64,000 nucleotides of DNA from positions 248,001 through 312,000 of the forward strand of contig NZ_JAZDUE010000001.1 of NCBI RefSeq assembly GCF_036350515.1. The letters run 5' to 3'. This DNA is from Gordonia prachuapensis (GTDB lineage: Bacteria > Actinomycetota > Actinomycetes > Mycobacteriales > Mycobacteriaceae). The position numbers and the translations under genes were made by a program. Position 1 is the first letter of the stretch; each line of letters opens with the position of its first letter. Below, one piece after another: positions 39,898 to 48,669 of the stretch. Under the pieces are notes generated by a model. It saw only the letters and a program-made list of their open reading frames with translations. It did not search any database and was not told the DNA's origin.

Positions 39898-40560
39898 TCA
39901 GATCTCCGGCCAGCGATGTTCCAGACCGGCGAGAATGAAATCGACCTTGACGTCGACCACTCCTCGCTCCCGCCACGACTCCCGTGGCTCGATGATGGAC
40001 CCGCTGCCGACCACAGCCTTCACCTGGTCGAAACCGCTTGCGCCACTGTCGTCGACGTTGCGCCACGACTCGACACCCATGTGGCAGGCGAAGACGGTGT
40101 CGCCGACGAAATCGAGCGCGAACATCGCCTGGCCCTCGGTCTTGTCGTGCACCGCGAGACACCGCGCGTACTCGGTCAGGACATCCTCGATACGGGTGAA
40201 CGCGGGTGCGTAGTCATAGACGACGCGGCTCAATCCGGGGAAGTCCTCACAGACTCGCCAGCACTCGTCGGCGAACAGACGGAGGACCACTCGCCAGTCC
40301 GCGCCGCGCTCGGGCAGACGGATGGTGGCGGCGGCACGGTCCAGGCAGGCGACCACCAGTGCCTCACGAGACGCGAACAGGCGGTAGATCGCCGTGGTCA
40401 CCACGCCGAGCCGTTGGGCGACAGCGGAGAGCGTGAAGCGATCCAACCCCTCGGCGAGTGCGGCATCGATGACGTCATCGGAGGTGAAGGCCGGTTTGCG
40501 GCCGGCCTTCTTGCCCACGGATCTCGCCGCGGACCCACCATCGACGTCGACAGAACTCAT
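39898..40560 (-). CDS. TetR-family regulator
   Basis: A TetR-type repressor (220 aa). The basic leader SVGKKAGRKPAF is followed by the helix-turn-helix (about 45-65: TLSAVAQRLGVVTTAIYRLFASREALV), then a ligand-binding all-helical domain. Its start is 9 bases after the stop of the IrtB-like gene, so it is the last gene of that operon and probably controls it. Its operator is not certain; the inverted repeat at 44256-44270 is a candidate. Confidence 0.85.
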   Translation of the reverse strand: MSSVDVDGGSAARSVGKKAGRKPAFTSDDVIDAALAEGLDRFTLSAVAQRLGVVTTAIYRLFASREALVVACLDRAAATIRLPERGADWRVVLRLFADECWRVCEDFPGLSRVVYDYAPAFTRIEDVLTEYARCLAVHDKTEGQAMFALDFVGDTVFACHMGVESWRNVDDSGASGFDQVKAVVGSGSIIEPRESWRERGVVDVKVDFILAGLEHRWPEI

Positions 40561-40569
40561 GCCTCAACA

Positions 40570-42330
40570 CTAATTCGTCAGCTGCCAGCCCTGCGCACTC
40601 TCCAGACGACGCCAGAACTGTGCATACGTGCCGCCGCCCGCGAGTAGCTCCTCGTGCGTGCCCTGGGCCTCGACGCGGCCGTCGGCGTCGAGCGCGATGA
40701 TCGTGTCGGCGCCGGCGATCGTCGCCAGTCGATGGGCGATGATGATCACGGTCGACTCCTGACGCAGCTTCTCGATCGCAGCGACGATGTTCGCCTCGTT
40801 CTCGATGTCGAGGGCGGATGTCGCCTCGTCGAGCAGGACGATGGGCGCCTTCTTCAGCAGGGCTCGCGCGATCGCCACGCGCTGACGTTCGCCGCCGGAG
40901 AGTCCACGGCCGCCTTCTCCGACCTGGGTGTCCCACCCGTCCGGAAGTCGGTGGGCGATCTCGGTGACACCAGCGAGGTCGGATGCCGCCAGGATCTCAT
41001 CCTCGGTGGCGTCGGACCGCCCGACCCGGACGTTGGCTTTCAGCGTGTCGTCGAAGAGATAGACGTCCTGGAACACCATCGACAGCTGGCTCATCAGCTG
41101 TTCGGTCGTCTGTTCGGTGACCGGCAACCCGCCGACCAGGACGCGTCCGCTGTCGACGTCGTAGAAGCGGGAGATGACTCGGGCGACGGTGGTCTTCCCA
41201 CCACCGGACGGACCCACCAGAGCCACCATGGAGCCGGCCGGCACCGTCAGCGACACGTTGCGCAGGGCCGGTGGCCCGGCGGCCGAGTACGCGAAGGTGA
41301 CGTCATCGAGTTCCACGCTGCCCGGCGCGGGCAGGGTGGTGGCCGTTGTCGGTTCGGGCAGCGCTTCGGCCGTGAGGACGTCGTCGAGGCCGTCGAGCAG
41401 CGGGCGACGCGATTCCAGTGCCATCGCGCTGGTGGTGATGGCCTGCAGGGTGGAGGTGAACCGCAACGCCAGACCGATGAAGGCCAGCGCCGGAATCGGT
41501 TCCAGGGAGCCGTCCACGGCCAATGACCCGGTGACGGTGATGAGGATGACGATCACACCCTGGGTCACCATGCCGCTGAGCAGCAGGCCGACCGTCTCGA
41601 TCCACAGGCCTTTGCTCTTCGCGGCGTATGCGTCGTCCATTGCACGGCTCAGCGGCCGATAGTCATCACTGCGTCCGCAGGAACGAATCGCTCCCTGGCT
41701 CTGGGCGTACTCCACGACCCGGTTGGCCAGCACGACTTCTTTCGGTTCGTGGATCGACCGGCCTTTGCGCATCAGTGCGGTGGACGCCAACGTGATCAGT
41801 ACGAACACCGGCACGGCGATGGTGAGGATGGCGCCGAGAGCCGGGTCCCAGAACCAGGCGGCGACGATGATGATGACCGCCGACGTGGTCCGCGAGACCA
41901 GCGGCCCGAACATGTGCGCGAAGATCTCGCCGGCCGACATGAGCTCGGTCGACACCATGCGGGACAGTGCGCCGGCCAGTGGTCGGGCAAACCATCCGAG
42001 GGGCTGCTTCGCGACCTGGTCACCCACCAGTCGGTGCAGGCTCCGCAGGAAGTCCAGGGCGACAGCGTAATTAGATCGATCGGCAAAGTAGTTCAGGCCG
42101 AAGCCGGCCACCGCCAGGATGCCCAGGACCCACAGCCAACCGGCAAAGCCCAGTCCCCACACCGACGTGCCCTGCGCCAACGCGGTGATGGTGGGAAGCA
42201 AGGCTGCCAGTGCCAGACCTTCGACCGCGCCCACGATCACGCTCCCAGCGATCGCCGGCCGCATGTTCTCCGGATGAGAGACCATGCGCTGCATACGGGG
42301 GACGATGTCCACGAGGGGGAGCGTCGTCAT
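40570..42330 (-). CDS. IrtB-like ABC transporter half (permease-ATPase)
   Basis: One half of a heterodimeric exporter-fold ABC transporter: a six-helix membrane domain (1-320) and an ATPase domain (340-586) with GPSGGGKTTV (Walker A), LSGGERQRVAIARAL (signature) and VLLDEATSALD (Walker B). The C-terminal LLAGGGTYAQFWRRLESAQGWQL closely resembles mycobacterial IrtB, which imports iron-loaded siderophores with IrtA. The true ATG is at 42330, overlapping the upstream half by ATGA; an open frame continues to 42408 but that part is out-of-frame coding for the neighbour. Confidence 0.88.
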   Translation of the reverse strand: MTTLPLVDIVPRMQRMVSHPENMRPAIAGSVIVGAVEGLALAALLPTITALAQGTSVWGLGFAGWLWVLGILAVAGFGLNYFADRSNYAVALDFLRSLHRLVGDQVAKQPLGWFARPLAGALSRMVSTELMSAGEIFAHMFGPLVSRTTSAVIIIVAAWFWDPALGAILTIAVPVFVLITLASTALMRKGRSIHEPKEVVLANRVVEYAQSQGAIRSCGRSDDYRPLSRAMDDAYAAKSKGLWIETVGLLLSGMVTQGVIVILITVTGSLAVDGSLEPIPALAFIGLALRFTSTLQAITTSAMALESRRPLLDGLDDVLTAEALPEPTTATTLPAPGSVELDDVTFAYSAAGPPALRNVSLTVPAGSMVALVGPSGGGKTTVARVISRFYDVDSGRVLVGGLPVTEQTTEQLMSQLSMVFQDVYLFDDTLKANVRVGRSDATEDEILAASDLAGVTEIAHRLPDGWDTQVGEGGRGLSGGERQRVAIARALLKKAPIVLLDEATSALDIENEANIVAAIEKLRQESTVIIIAHRLATIAGADTIIALDADGRVEAQGTHEELLAGGGTYAQFWRRLESAQGWQLTN

Positions 42331-44222
42331 CGCTGAACTCCTTCGGCATCGCCGCGAACGGACGGGTGGGTATCGGGCAGGCGTTTGTCGGCGCCGGTGT
42401 CGCGCCACAGGCGTGCGTAATCGGGGTTGTCACGCAACTCGTCGTGAGTGCCCGTGGCCGTCACCCGGCCGCCGTTGATCACCACGATCTGATCCACCCC
42501 CTTGATGACCTCGGGACGATGGGCGATGACGAGGACCGTGCGGCCCTGCGCAAGGGTCGAGAGCGCTTGCTGGATCTGATGTTCGGACTCCGGATCGGTC
42601 AGCGCCGTGGCCTCGTCCAGGATGAGGATGGGTGCGTCGACGAGCAGGGCGCGGGCGATGGCAATGCGTTGCGCCTGACCGCCGGACAATCCGGCGTCGG
42701 TGCCGTAGATCGTGTCGAATCCGCTTGGCAGTGATTCGATCTCGTCGAGAATGCGAGCTGCGGTGGCAGCTGTGCGGATGTCGTCGTCGGTGGCATCCGG
42801 TCGGCCGAGCGCGATGTTGTCGCGGATGCTGATGCCCAGCAGCTGCGGGTCCTGCAGGACGAAACCCACATGGGAGTACAGGTCGGTCAGCGCTGCGATC
42901 GATACGCCGCCGATGGTGATCTCGCCCGAGAGTGGATCGTCGAAACGGGCGAGCAGGGTGGCGATCGTGGACTTGCCGGAACCCGAGGGACCGATGAGTG
43001 CTGTCACGCTGCCCTGGGCAAGCGTGAAACTGACGTCGTCCACTGCGAGGACCGCGTCGGGTCCGGAGCCGTAGGAGTAGCTGACGCAGTCGAACCTCAC
43101 GTCGTGCGAACGGGGTTCATCTCCCTCCTCGTCCCCCTGGCGATCGTCGTTGCCCGGCAGGGTGGGGGTGTTCACCAGGTCGACGAGTCGCAGTGCGGCA
43201 CCGCCGGCCATCTGCTGGGACCACATCGAGTTCATCAGTGTTTCGAGTGCGTAGGGGATCAGCAACGCGATGAGCGAGGTGGCGAGGACATCGGCAGTGG
43301 TCACCGAACCGTTGTCGACGAGGATCGAACCGACGCCGATGTTGATGAGCAGCACCAGTGGTACTGCGAGGATCGATGTTCCCAGCGCGGAGATTCGGAT
43401 CAGTGGTTTGACCCAGTCCGTGTAGAAGTCGTAGAAGTCGTCGGCCGCTGCCTGATAGCTGCTGTGGGCTCGTCCCACCCGCCCGAACGCTTTGACCACC
43501 GATATGCCGGTCACGAACTCGACCATCCGCGCCGACACGGTCGACAGTCGCTGGTCCATCTCGGCGGTCTTCTCTCCCATGTCGCGCATGGACAGTCCCA
43601 TGGCGGCGACGTACAGCGGGATCGTCGCGATCGTGAGGAGGCCCAGCCGCCAATCGATGATGAAGGCGTAGATCATCAGCGCCACCGGCATGGCGACGGC
43701 ATTGGTCGCGTCGACCGGCTGATGGGCGATGAGCTGGTGGATGGTGCCGATGTCGTCCTGCAGGCCTTTTCGGACGCGTCCGGAGTTGGTGGAGGTGAAC
43801 CAGGCGAGTGGCACTCGAGCGAACCGCTTCACCAGGCGCACCTGGATGACGTGCCCGAGTTTGACGTCGGCGAAATGAGTGATCAGCAATGCGACGAAGT
43901 AGATGAGCAGGCGAAGCGCAAAAGTGATGACCAAGATGCGAATCCAGCGTCCGACCTCGTCCGAATCCACCGCGACGCCGGCGTTGTAGGCGTCCAGGAG
44001 GACAACGCCGATGTTGACCAGCGCGACGTACGGGAACACCGCGAGGATGCCGGAGACGACCGCGAGAATCCGGCCGATGGTGAGTTGCGCCGACACCGGT
44101 CTCATCAGGTCCTTGAGTGCCCGTGCGCCGGCTTTCTGTTGCGCTTTCATCGCTTGGGCCGTGTCCGGATCCGGTTCGGTGGCATCGGATGGGGCGGCGT
44201 GTGCAGACGCTGTTGTCGTCAT
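42327..44222 (-). CDS. IrtA-like ABC transporter half (permease-ATPase), without siderophore-reductase domain
   Basis: The partner half (631 aa). Membrane domain about 50-340, ATPase 370-610 with GPSGSGKSTI, LSGGQAQRIAIARAL and ILILDEATALTDPES. Mycobacterial IrtA has an extra N-terminal FAD siderophore-interacting domain; here only about 45 Ala/Asp-rich residues precede the membrane part. Together with IrtB-like and TetR it forms an operon with a possible iron box 12 bases upstream. Siderophore import is likely but drug export is not excluded. Confidence 0.85.
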   Translation of the reverse strand: MTTTASAHAAPSDATEPDPDTAQAMKAQQKAGARALKDLMRPVSAQLTIGRILAVVSGILAVFPYVALVNIGVVLLDAYNAGVAVDSDEVGRWIRILVITFALRLLIYFVALLITHFADVKLGHVIQVRLVKRFARVPLAWFTSTNSGRVRKGLQDDIGTIHQLIAHQPVDATNAVAMPVALMIYAFIIDWRLGLLTIATIPLYVAAMGLSMRDMGEKTAEMDQRLSTVSARMVEFVTGISVVKAFGRVGRAHSSYQAAADDFYDFYTDWVKPLIRISALGTSILAVPLVLLINIGVGSILVDNGSVTTADVLATSLIALLIPYALETLMNSMWSQQMAGGAALRLVDLVNTPTLPGNDDRQGDEEGDEPRSHDVRFDCVSYSYGSGPDAVLAVDDVSFTLAQGSVTALIGPSGSGKSTIATLLARFDDPLSGEITIGGVSIAALTDLYSHVGFVLQDPQLLGISIRDNIALGRPDATDDDIRTAATAARILDEIESLPSGFDTIYGTDAGLSGGQAQRIAIARALLVDAPILILDEATALTDPESEHQIQQALSTLAQGRTVLVIAHRPEVIKGVDQIVVINGGRVTATGTHDELRDNPDYARLWRDTGADKRLPDTHPSVRGDAEGVQR

Positions 44223-44234
44223 GTGCAGTCCTAG

Positions 44235-44253
44235 TTAGGGTCGCCATACTTAT
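44235..44253. promoter_or_regulatory. Possible IdeR/DtxR iron box upstream of the IrtA-like gene
   Basis: TTAGGGTCGCCATACTTAT matches the 19-bp IdeR consensus TTAGGTTAGGCTAACCTAA at about 12 positions, with the left arm TTAGG intact. It ends 12 bases before the ATG. This is a weak but well-placed candidate. Confidence 0.4.
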
Positions 44254-44255
44254 TT

Positions 44256-44270
44256 GTGAATGAGGTTCAC
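44256..44270. promoter_or_regulatory. Short inverted repeat upstream of the IrtA-like gene
   Basis: GTGAA-TGAGG-TTCAC with 5-bp arms, just upstream of the possible iron box. It could be an operator for the TetR regulator at the end of the operon. Arms are short, so chance is possible. Confidence 0.3.
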
Positions 44271-44331
44271 TTTAAGGTGCGTTGGGGGCATGGACAAGGG
44301 GGTGAGGCGACTGATGACGACCTACGATCAC

Positions 44332-44365
44332 CACGGGCCGGCGACCTCGAGGTCGCCGGCCCGTG
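44332..44365. terminator. Strong bidirectional hairpin after aztD
   Basis: CACGGGCCGGCGACC (44332-44346) pairs perfectly with its complement at 44351-44365 around a TCGA loop, a 15-bp stem. It stands 14 bases after the lipoprotein stop and should end the zinc operon and insulate it from the IrtAB control region. Confidence 0.8.
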
Positions 44366-44379
44366 AATGTCGTTGTCGG

Positions 44380-45561
44380 TCAGTGCTCGTGCAGGGTTCC
44401 GCTGATCTCGTTCGGGGTGAAGTCGAGTGAGGTGGCGGGGCTGACCTCGCCGCTGGCGATGTCGACAGACTTGATGGAGTTGGTGGCCGGATCCGTCACG
44501 TACACAGTCGCTTCGCGAACGAAGATCGCCGGACGTGGGTCCTGCCAGTCCATCGGTTCCTGCCACTCGTCGACGACCGGGATCGACTGCGTGAACGCAC
44601 CTGTGGCCGGATCGATGACGTGCAACTGCCCGTCGGTTCCGAGGATGAGTGCCTCACCGTCGGGGCCGCGACCCAGGGACCGGAAGCTGTAGCTGACACC
44701 CTCGGGCATCGGGACGACCCGCTGCTGTTCGGTCACGGTGTCGACCAGCGCGAACTGGGTGGGGAACTCGCGCTCGGCATCGGGATCGACCTTGTAGTCA
44801 CCGAGCAGGATCGGCGAGGCCTCGCTCCCCGCTTGCGTGCCGGTGTAGGCATACTCCGGGTTGCTGCCGGGAACCTTCACGAACTCGCCGTCCTTGAACA
44901 GCAGAACGCCGTCCTGGCAACCGAACCCGACGACCTCGTCGGCGGCGACGGCCTCGCCGTGGATGCCGGGGCACTCGCTGCTGGTGGCGATCTCGTTGCC
45001 GTCCGCGTCGACGGCGCGGGCGCCGGACCGGGTCTCTTCGTTGCCGACCGACGAGATCATCGTTCCGTCGGCGAGCTCCACCGCGACGCCGTGATGTGGT
45101 TCGGCGCTGGTGTATTCGCGGTTCTGCGGCTCACCTTCGGCGAGCTCGTGGGGATCGAAACTGACTGCCCGGCCGTCCCCGTCGAAGTACAGCACCGTCT
45201 TGCCGCCGTGCAGCACGACGTGGCCCGGTTCGGATCCGTCGAAGCTCACGTCGGTGAGGGAGGCATGGGTGGCATCGAGAACACTGAACCCGTTGTCGGT
45301 CGAGACCATCACGTGGTTGTCGTCGCCGGCGGGGTTGACCCGGAGAAATCCGTCCATCTCGACCTGCTGGATCGGTTCCAGGCTCTCGCCGTCGAGCAGT
45401 GCCACACCGCCGTCATAGGTCACGGCGACCGGCTCGGTGATGGTGACGTCGGCAGCGGCCTCGGAGGACGCCGGCGTATCGGAATCGTCGCCGCTCGAGC
45501 ATGCGCTCAGTGCGAGCGCCGTTGACGCGGTGAGTGCGACGAGCGTACTCAGCCGACGCAC
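44380..45561 (-). CDS. aztD: AztD-like zinc metallochaperone lipoprotein (beta-propeller)
   Basis: AztD-type proteins are periplasmic zinc chaperones that load the zinc-binding protein AztC. A signal peptide with lipobox LSAC is followed by a YVTN-like beta-propeller (about 35-390) with His-rich loops such as EPHHG and the C-terminal LHEH. I prefer the GTG at 45561, which gives a compact lipoprotein signal (VRRLSTLVALTA...) and lies 12 bases after the Zur-like box. An ATG at 45591 adds 10 residues but falls inside the box. Separated from aztC by 70-odd bases carrying that box. Confidence 0.82.
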   Translation of the reverse strand: MRRLSTLVALTASTALALSACSSGDDSDTPASSEAAADVTITEPVAVTYDGGVALLDGESLEPIQQVEMDGFLRVNPAGDDNHVMVSTDNGFSVLDATHASLTDVSFDGSEPGHVVLHGGKTVLYFDGDGRAVSFDPHELAEGEPQNREYTSAEPHHGVAVELADGTMISSVGNEETRSGARAVDADGNEIATSSECPGIHGEAVAADEVVGFGCQDGVLLFKDGEFVKVPGSNPEYAYTGTQAGSEASPILLGDYKVDPDAEREFPTQFALVDTVTEQQRVVPMPEGVSYSFRSLGRGPDGEALILGTDGQLHVIDPATGAFTQSIPVVDEWQEPMDWQDPRPAIFVREATVYVTDPATNSIKSVDIASGEVSPATSLDFTPNEISGTLHEH

Positions 45562-45573
45562 TTTGTGGTCTCT

Positions 45574-45592
45574 AATGGAAATGGTTGTCATT
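45574..45592. promoter_or_regulatory. Zur-type box before aztD
   Basis: AATGGAAATGGTTGTCATT on the plus strand, a 19-bp imperfect palindrome sharing ATGG and TCATT with the other four boxes (48630, 55749, 57034, 60958). It overlaps the longer candidate ATG of the aztD gene. Inferred to bind Zur because of gene content. Confidence 0.72.
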
Positions 45593-45634
45593 TCTCAGAG
45601 AGTACACAGGGTCGCGCGCTGTCAGGAAGCGGGG

Positions 45635-46555
45635 TCAGGGCGTCAGGGCGGAGCTGATCCGAGATGCGTTGGTCTGCATCATCTTCACGTAGGTGTCGGC
45701 TTCCGTGCCCGGCTGGTCGAGTGATTCCGAGTACAACGGCACGATCTCGATCTGCGCGCCCGTCTCGTTCGCGAGCGCCTGCGCCAGGCGATCCGGCCGG
45801 GAGGTGTCGACGAAGACGGCGGGAACATTCGATTCGCGGATCGCGGTGGCCAGGGAGGCGAGATCGGAACTGCTGGGCGAGGCCAGTGTCGTCCCGCTCG
45901 GGATGATCGCACCGATCACCTCGAAGTCGTATCGATCGGCGAGATAGCCGAAGACGTGATGATTCGTGACCAGCTTGCGCTTATCGGGTGGGATGGCAGC
46001 GAACTGGCTTTCCATCGATTGGTCGAGCTCGTCGAGTTCCGCGAGATAAGCGTCGGTGGATGCCTGAAGTTGCTGCTGGTCAATGCCTTCGACCTCGGAC
46101 AACGCCTGCGAGATCGCCTGGGTCGCATCGGTCATACGTGTGGGGTCGGTCCAGAAGTGCGGGTCCATCGAACCCTCGGCGTCGCCGGTCGCATAGGGCA
46201 GCGGGCGAGCCTGCGCGGCGACCTCGAGCGTGGGCACACCGTCCGCCTCGGCGGCGTCGACATGCTGCTGGATGCCTTCTTCAAGGCCGAGGCCGTTGTA
46301 GACGATCAGACCGGACGTGCGCATGGTGTTCGCCTCGCTCGCGGAGATGCCGAACGAATGCGGGTCAGCGTTGGGCTTCATCAGCGTGGTCACGTCGGCC
46401 TGATCGCCGACGAGCTCGTTCACCACGTCACCGAGGATGTTGGTGGTGGCGACAACCTGTGGGCGTTCGTCGGATTCGGTGCCGCATCCGGTGGCGGCGA
46501 CGGCCGCGACCATCGCGAGGATCGCAGCGAGAACATAGCGTTTCGGACTCGTCAT
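45635..46555 (-). CDS. aztC: Zinc-binding lipoprotein of the AztABC importer
   Basis: A cluster A-I (ZnuA/TroA-like) metal-binding protein (306 aa). Lipobox ATGC with Cys 24, then two lobes joined by a long helix. Probable zinc ligands are His 66 (ADPHSF), His 133 (DPHFW), His 199 (NHHVF) and an Asp near 280. There is no long His-rich loop, as in AztC proteins that rely on AztD for loading. The ATG overlaps the stop of the propeller gene upstream by ATGA. Confidence 0.88.
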   Translation of the reverse strand: MTSPKRYVLAAILAMVAAVAATGCGTESDERPQVVATTNILGDVVNELVGDQADVTTLMKPNADPHSFGISASEANTMRTSGLIVYNGLGLEEGIQQHVDAAEADGVPTLEVAAQARPLPYATGDAEGSMDPHFWTDPTRMTDATQAISQALSEVEGIDQQQLQASTDAYLAELDELDQSMESQFAAIPPDKRKLVTNHHVFGYLADRYDFEVIGAIIPSGTTLASPSSSDLASLATAIRESNVPAVFVDTSRPDRLAQALANETGAQIEIVPLYSESLDQPGTEADTYVKMMQTNASRISSALTP

Positions 46556-47751
46556 CGTCCGACCTCCACCATCAGATTCGGCGCGCCGTCGGTGACGAAG
46601 GTGCGTGCGGTACGAAGTGCATCGGCGTAGTCGATCTCGAATATCTGGCTGGTCGCCGGTGCCGACAGATATGCCCGGCTGGTGTCGATGGTCAGTGTCG
46701 ACGCCTCGGTGGTGCCGGCCTGGTCGGCGGCCGCGAGCTGCTCTCCGGTGCCGATGGTGAGGGTTCGCAGGGAATCCGCGTCGGTGAGCGCGAGCATTGT
46801 CTCGTCCTTGCCAGGGGCCACCGCGGTGGCCACCGGGTCGGCCGACGGCGTCCAGTCGAGTGTGCGGGCAGATGAGTTGATGGTCCACACCCCGCCCGGC
46901 GTCGACGCGGCAGCATAGTTGCTCCGCGGGCGGAAGGTGATGTCGCCGGCGCGCGGTCCGCGGTTTCCGTATTCGAGGAACTCGCTGCTCACCACGTCGC
47001 CGCTCTCGGTGAACAGCGCGACACCCTGCGCGCACGAGACGGCCACGACATTCCGCAGGATCGCCCAGCCTTGTGGGTCCTGGCATGGCTGCTCGGTGCC
47101 CAGCGAACTGCCTTCGGTGTCGGCGTAGACCAATGTGTCCGCCGGCTGCTGCGGATCGGAACCCCGCGCCAGCACGAGACCGTCCTGGTAGGGCACCGCG
47201 AAACCGGAGGTGCTGTTGGTGTCCAGAGTGCCGACCTCGTCGAGCTCACCGGACTCCATGGCCTTGCGATCGACCACGAGGACGTCGCCATCCTGCGATC
47301 CGACGGCCATCACCGTGCCGAATCCGGCCACCGACGTGATCGGAGCCTGCGCATCCAGAACGCCCAGGTTCTTCACGGGAGCCCGGTAGTAGTGGACGTG
47401 CTCGGTGTGGTCGACCGTCCACCCACCGCTGTCGATCACCTCGAGTCGGTTGCCGTTGGCGGCGTAGACGAAGCGTCCGTCCTCGAAGAGTTGTCCGGCC
47501 TCGACGGAGAGATCGGTGGCCGCGCTCTCCTCGGTGGCCACGTCGAGAAGGTGGAGTCGGTTGCCTCCATCGGCGGTGTAGGCCAACGAGATCTGCGCCT
47601 CCGGCATCTCTTGCGCGCCCTCGACGTACCCGTGGGGGGTTGCCTCGCCCGAGGACTCCGTCGCCCCGCCGTCGTCACTTCCGCATGCCGCGGCGGTGAG
47701 ACCGACGACGGCGGTGAGGGCGACGGCCGCTATCTGGTTTCGACTGCGCAC
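46552..47751 (-). CDS. Second AztD-like beta-propeller lipoprotein
   Basis: A 399-aa lipoprotein (signal with lipobox AAAC, Cys 23) with a propeller-like repeat architecture similar to, but well diverged from, the aztD product. Histidine-rich stretches such as DHTEHVHYY (about 115-123) could bind zinc. It overlaps aztB by about 20 bases at its start (GTG) and aztC by ATGA at its end, so it is firmly in the operon. A role as extra metallochaperone or scaffold is inferred; family assignment is from propeller pattern and context. Confidence 0.78.
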   Translation of the reverse strand: MRSRNQIAAVALTAVVGLTAAACGSDDGGATESSGEATPHGYVEGAQEMPEAQISLAYTADGGNRLHLLDVATEESAATDLSVEAGQLFEDGRFVYAANGNRLEVIDSGGWTVDHTEHVHYYRAPVKNLGVLDAQAPITSVAGFGTVMAVGSQDGDVLVVDRKAMESGELDEVGTLDTNSTSGFAVPYQDGLVLARGSDPQQPADTLVYADTEGSSLGTEQPCQDPQGWAILRNVVAVSCAQGVALFTESGDVVSSEFLEYGNRGPRAGDITFRPRSNYAAASTPGGVWTINSSARTLDWTPSADPVATAVAPGKDETMLALTDADSLRTLTIGTGEQLAAADQAGTTEASTLTIDTSRAYLSAPATSQIFEIDYADALRTARTFVTDGAPNLMVEVGR

Positions 47752-48623
47752 TGAGGTATTTCCTTTCCGGTGTCAGGGTCACGACCGTCGGCATCCGACC
47801 GGTTCAATGCCCGTCGGATGGTTCGGATGGTCAGCGTGAGAAAGAACAGGGACACGGCGGTGGTCGCGATGGTTGCGCCGCCTGCCGTGGAGGCGTGCCA
47901 CGAGATGAGCAGGCCGATGAAGGTGGACAGTGAGCCGAAAGCGAAGGCGACCACCATCGCGACCGGCACCCGGCGCACGATGAGCAGTGCCGTGGCCGAC
48001 GGCGCCACCAGCATCCCGAACGCCAGCAGCGTGCCGACCACGCTGAAGGCGCCCGCCATGGCGACGGCCAGGGTGAGCACCATCAGCATGTTGGTTAATA
48101 CGGGGTGCACGCCGAGGGTCCGTGCCTTCCGCTCGTCGAAGGTCACCGCCAGGAACGACCGGTAGAACACCATATTCACCAGCAGAACCAGGGCGGTGAG
48201 GACCGCCAACTGGAGAAGGTCGGCTCCGTCGATGGCGAGAACGTCTCCGAACAGGAACGCGGTGAGGTCGGTCGCGAATGACGACGAGTACGACACGATG
48301 ATGACGCCGACCGCCAGCAGGCCGACCAGCAACAACCCGATCGAGGTATCCCGACCGAAATCCTTGTGTGAGCGAATGGCTTCCACGCCGAGGACCATCA
48401 CCACCGCACTGGCCGCCGCGCCGACGACGAGTTCGATGCCGAGCAGGGAGGCGATCGCGACGCCGGGCAGCATCGCGTGCCCCATCGCCTCGCCGAGAAA
48501 GGTCAACCCCCGGGCGATCACCCAGACGCCGACGAGCGCGCACAGCGCGGAGAGGATGATGCCGCCCCAGAGTGCCCGCTGGACGAAGCCCACGGTCAGT
48601 GGGTCGAACAAGGTCGTCAGCAC
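47730..48623 (-). CDS. aztB: Zinc ABC transporter permease
   Basis: ZnuB/MntB-type integral membrane subunit (297 aa) with eight or so hydrophobic segments; LGEAMGHAMLPGVAIASL is the cytoplasmic EAA-like loop and is typical. Start is a GTG (VLTTLFDPLTVGF), 6 bases from a Zur-type box. First gene of aztB-propeller-aztC-aztD. Divergent from aztA. Confidence 0.92.
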   Translation of the reverse strand: MLTTLFDPLTVGFVQRALWGGIILSALCALVGVWVIARGLTFLGEAMGHAMLPGVAIASLLGIELVVGAAASAVVMVLGVEAIRSHKDFGRDTSIGLLLVGLLAVGVIIVSYSSSFATDLTAFLFGDVLAIDGADLLQLAVLTALVLLVNMVFYRSFLAVTFDERKARTLGVHPVLTNMLMVLTLAVAMAGAFSVVGTLLAFGMLVAPSATALLIVRRVPVAMVVAFAFGSLSTFIGLLISWHASTAGGATIATTAVSLFFLTLTIRTIRRALNRSDADGRDPDTGKEIPQCAVETR

Positions 48624-48629
48624 TCGTAT

Positions 48630-48648
48630 GATGGTAATGGTTGTCGAT
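48630..48648. promoter_or_regulatory. Zur-type box between aztB and aztA
   Basis: GATGGTAATGGTTGTCGAT, one of the five related 19-bp boxes. It sits in the 46-base gap between the divergent aztB and aztA starts, so a single site could control both transcripts. Confidence 0.75.
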
Positions 48649-48669
48649 TTCAGGAAGGGCGAGGGGTTG

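Noticed and set aside
45562..45591. ATG at 45591 as the aztD start
   Set aside because: It lies inside the Zur-type box; the GTG at 45561 gives a normal lipoprotein signal and room for the promoter. Not fully excluded.
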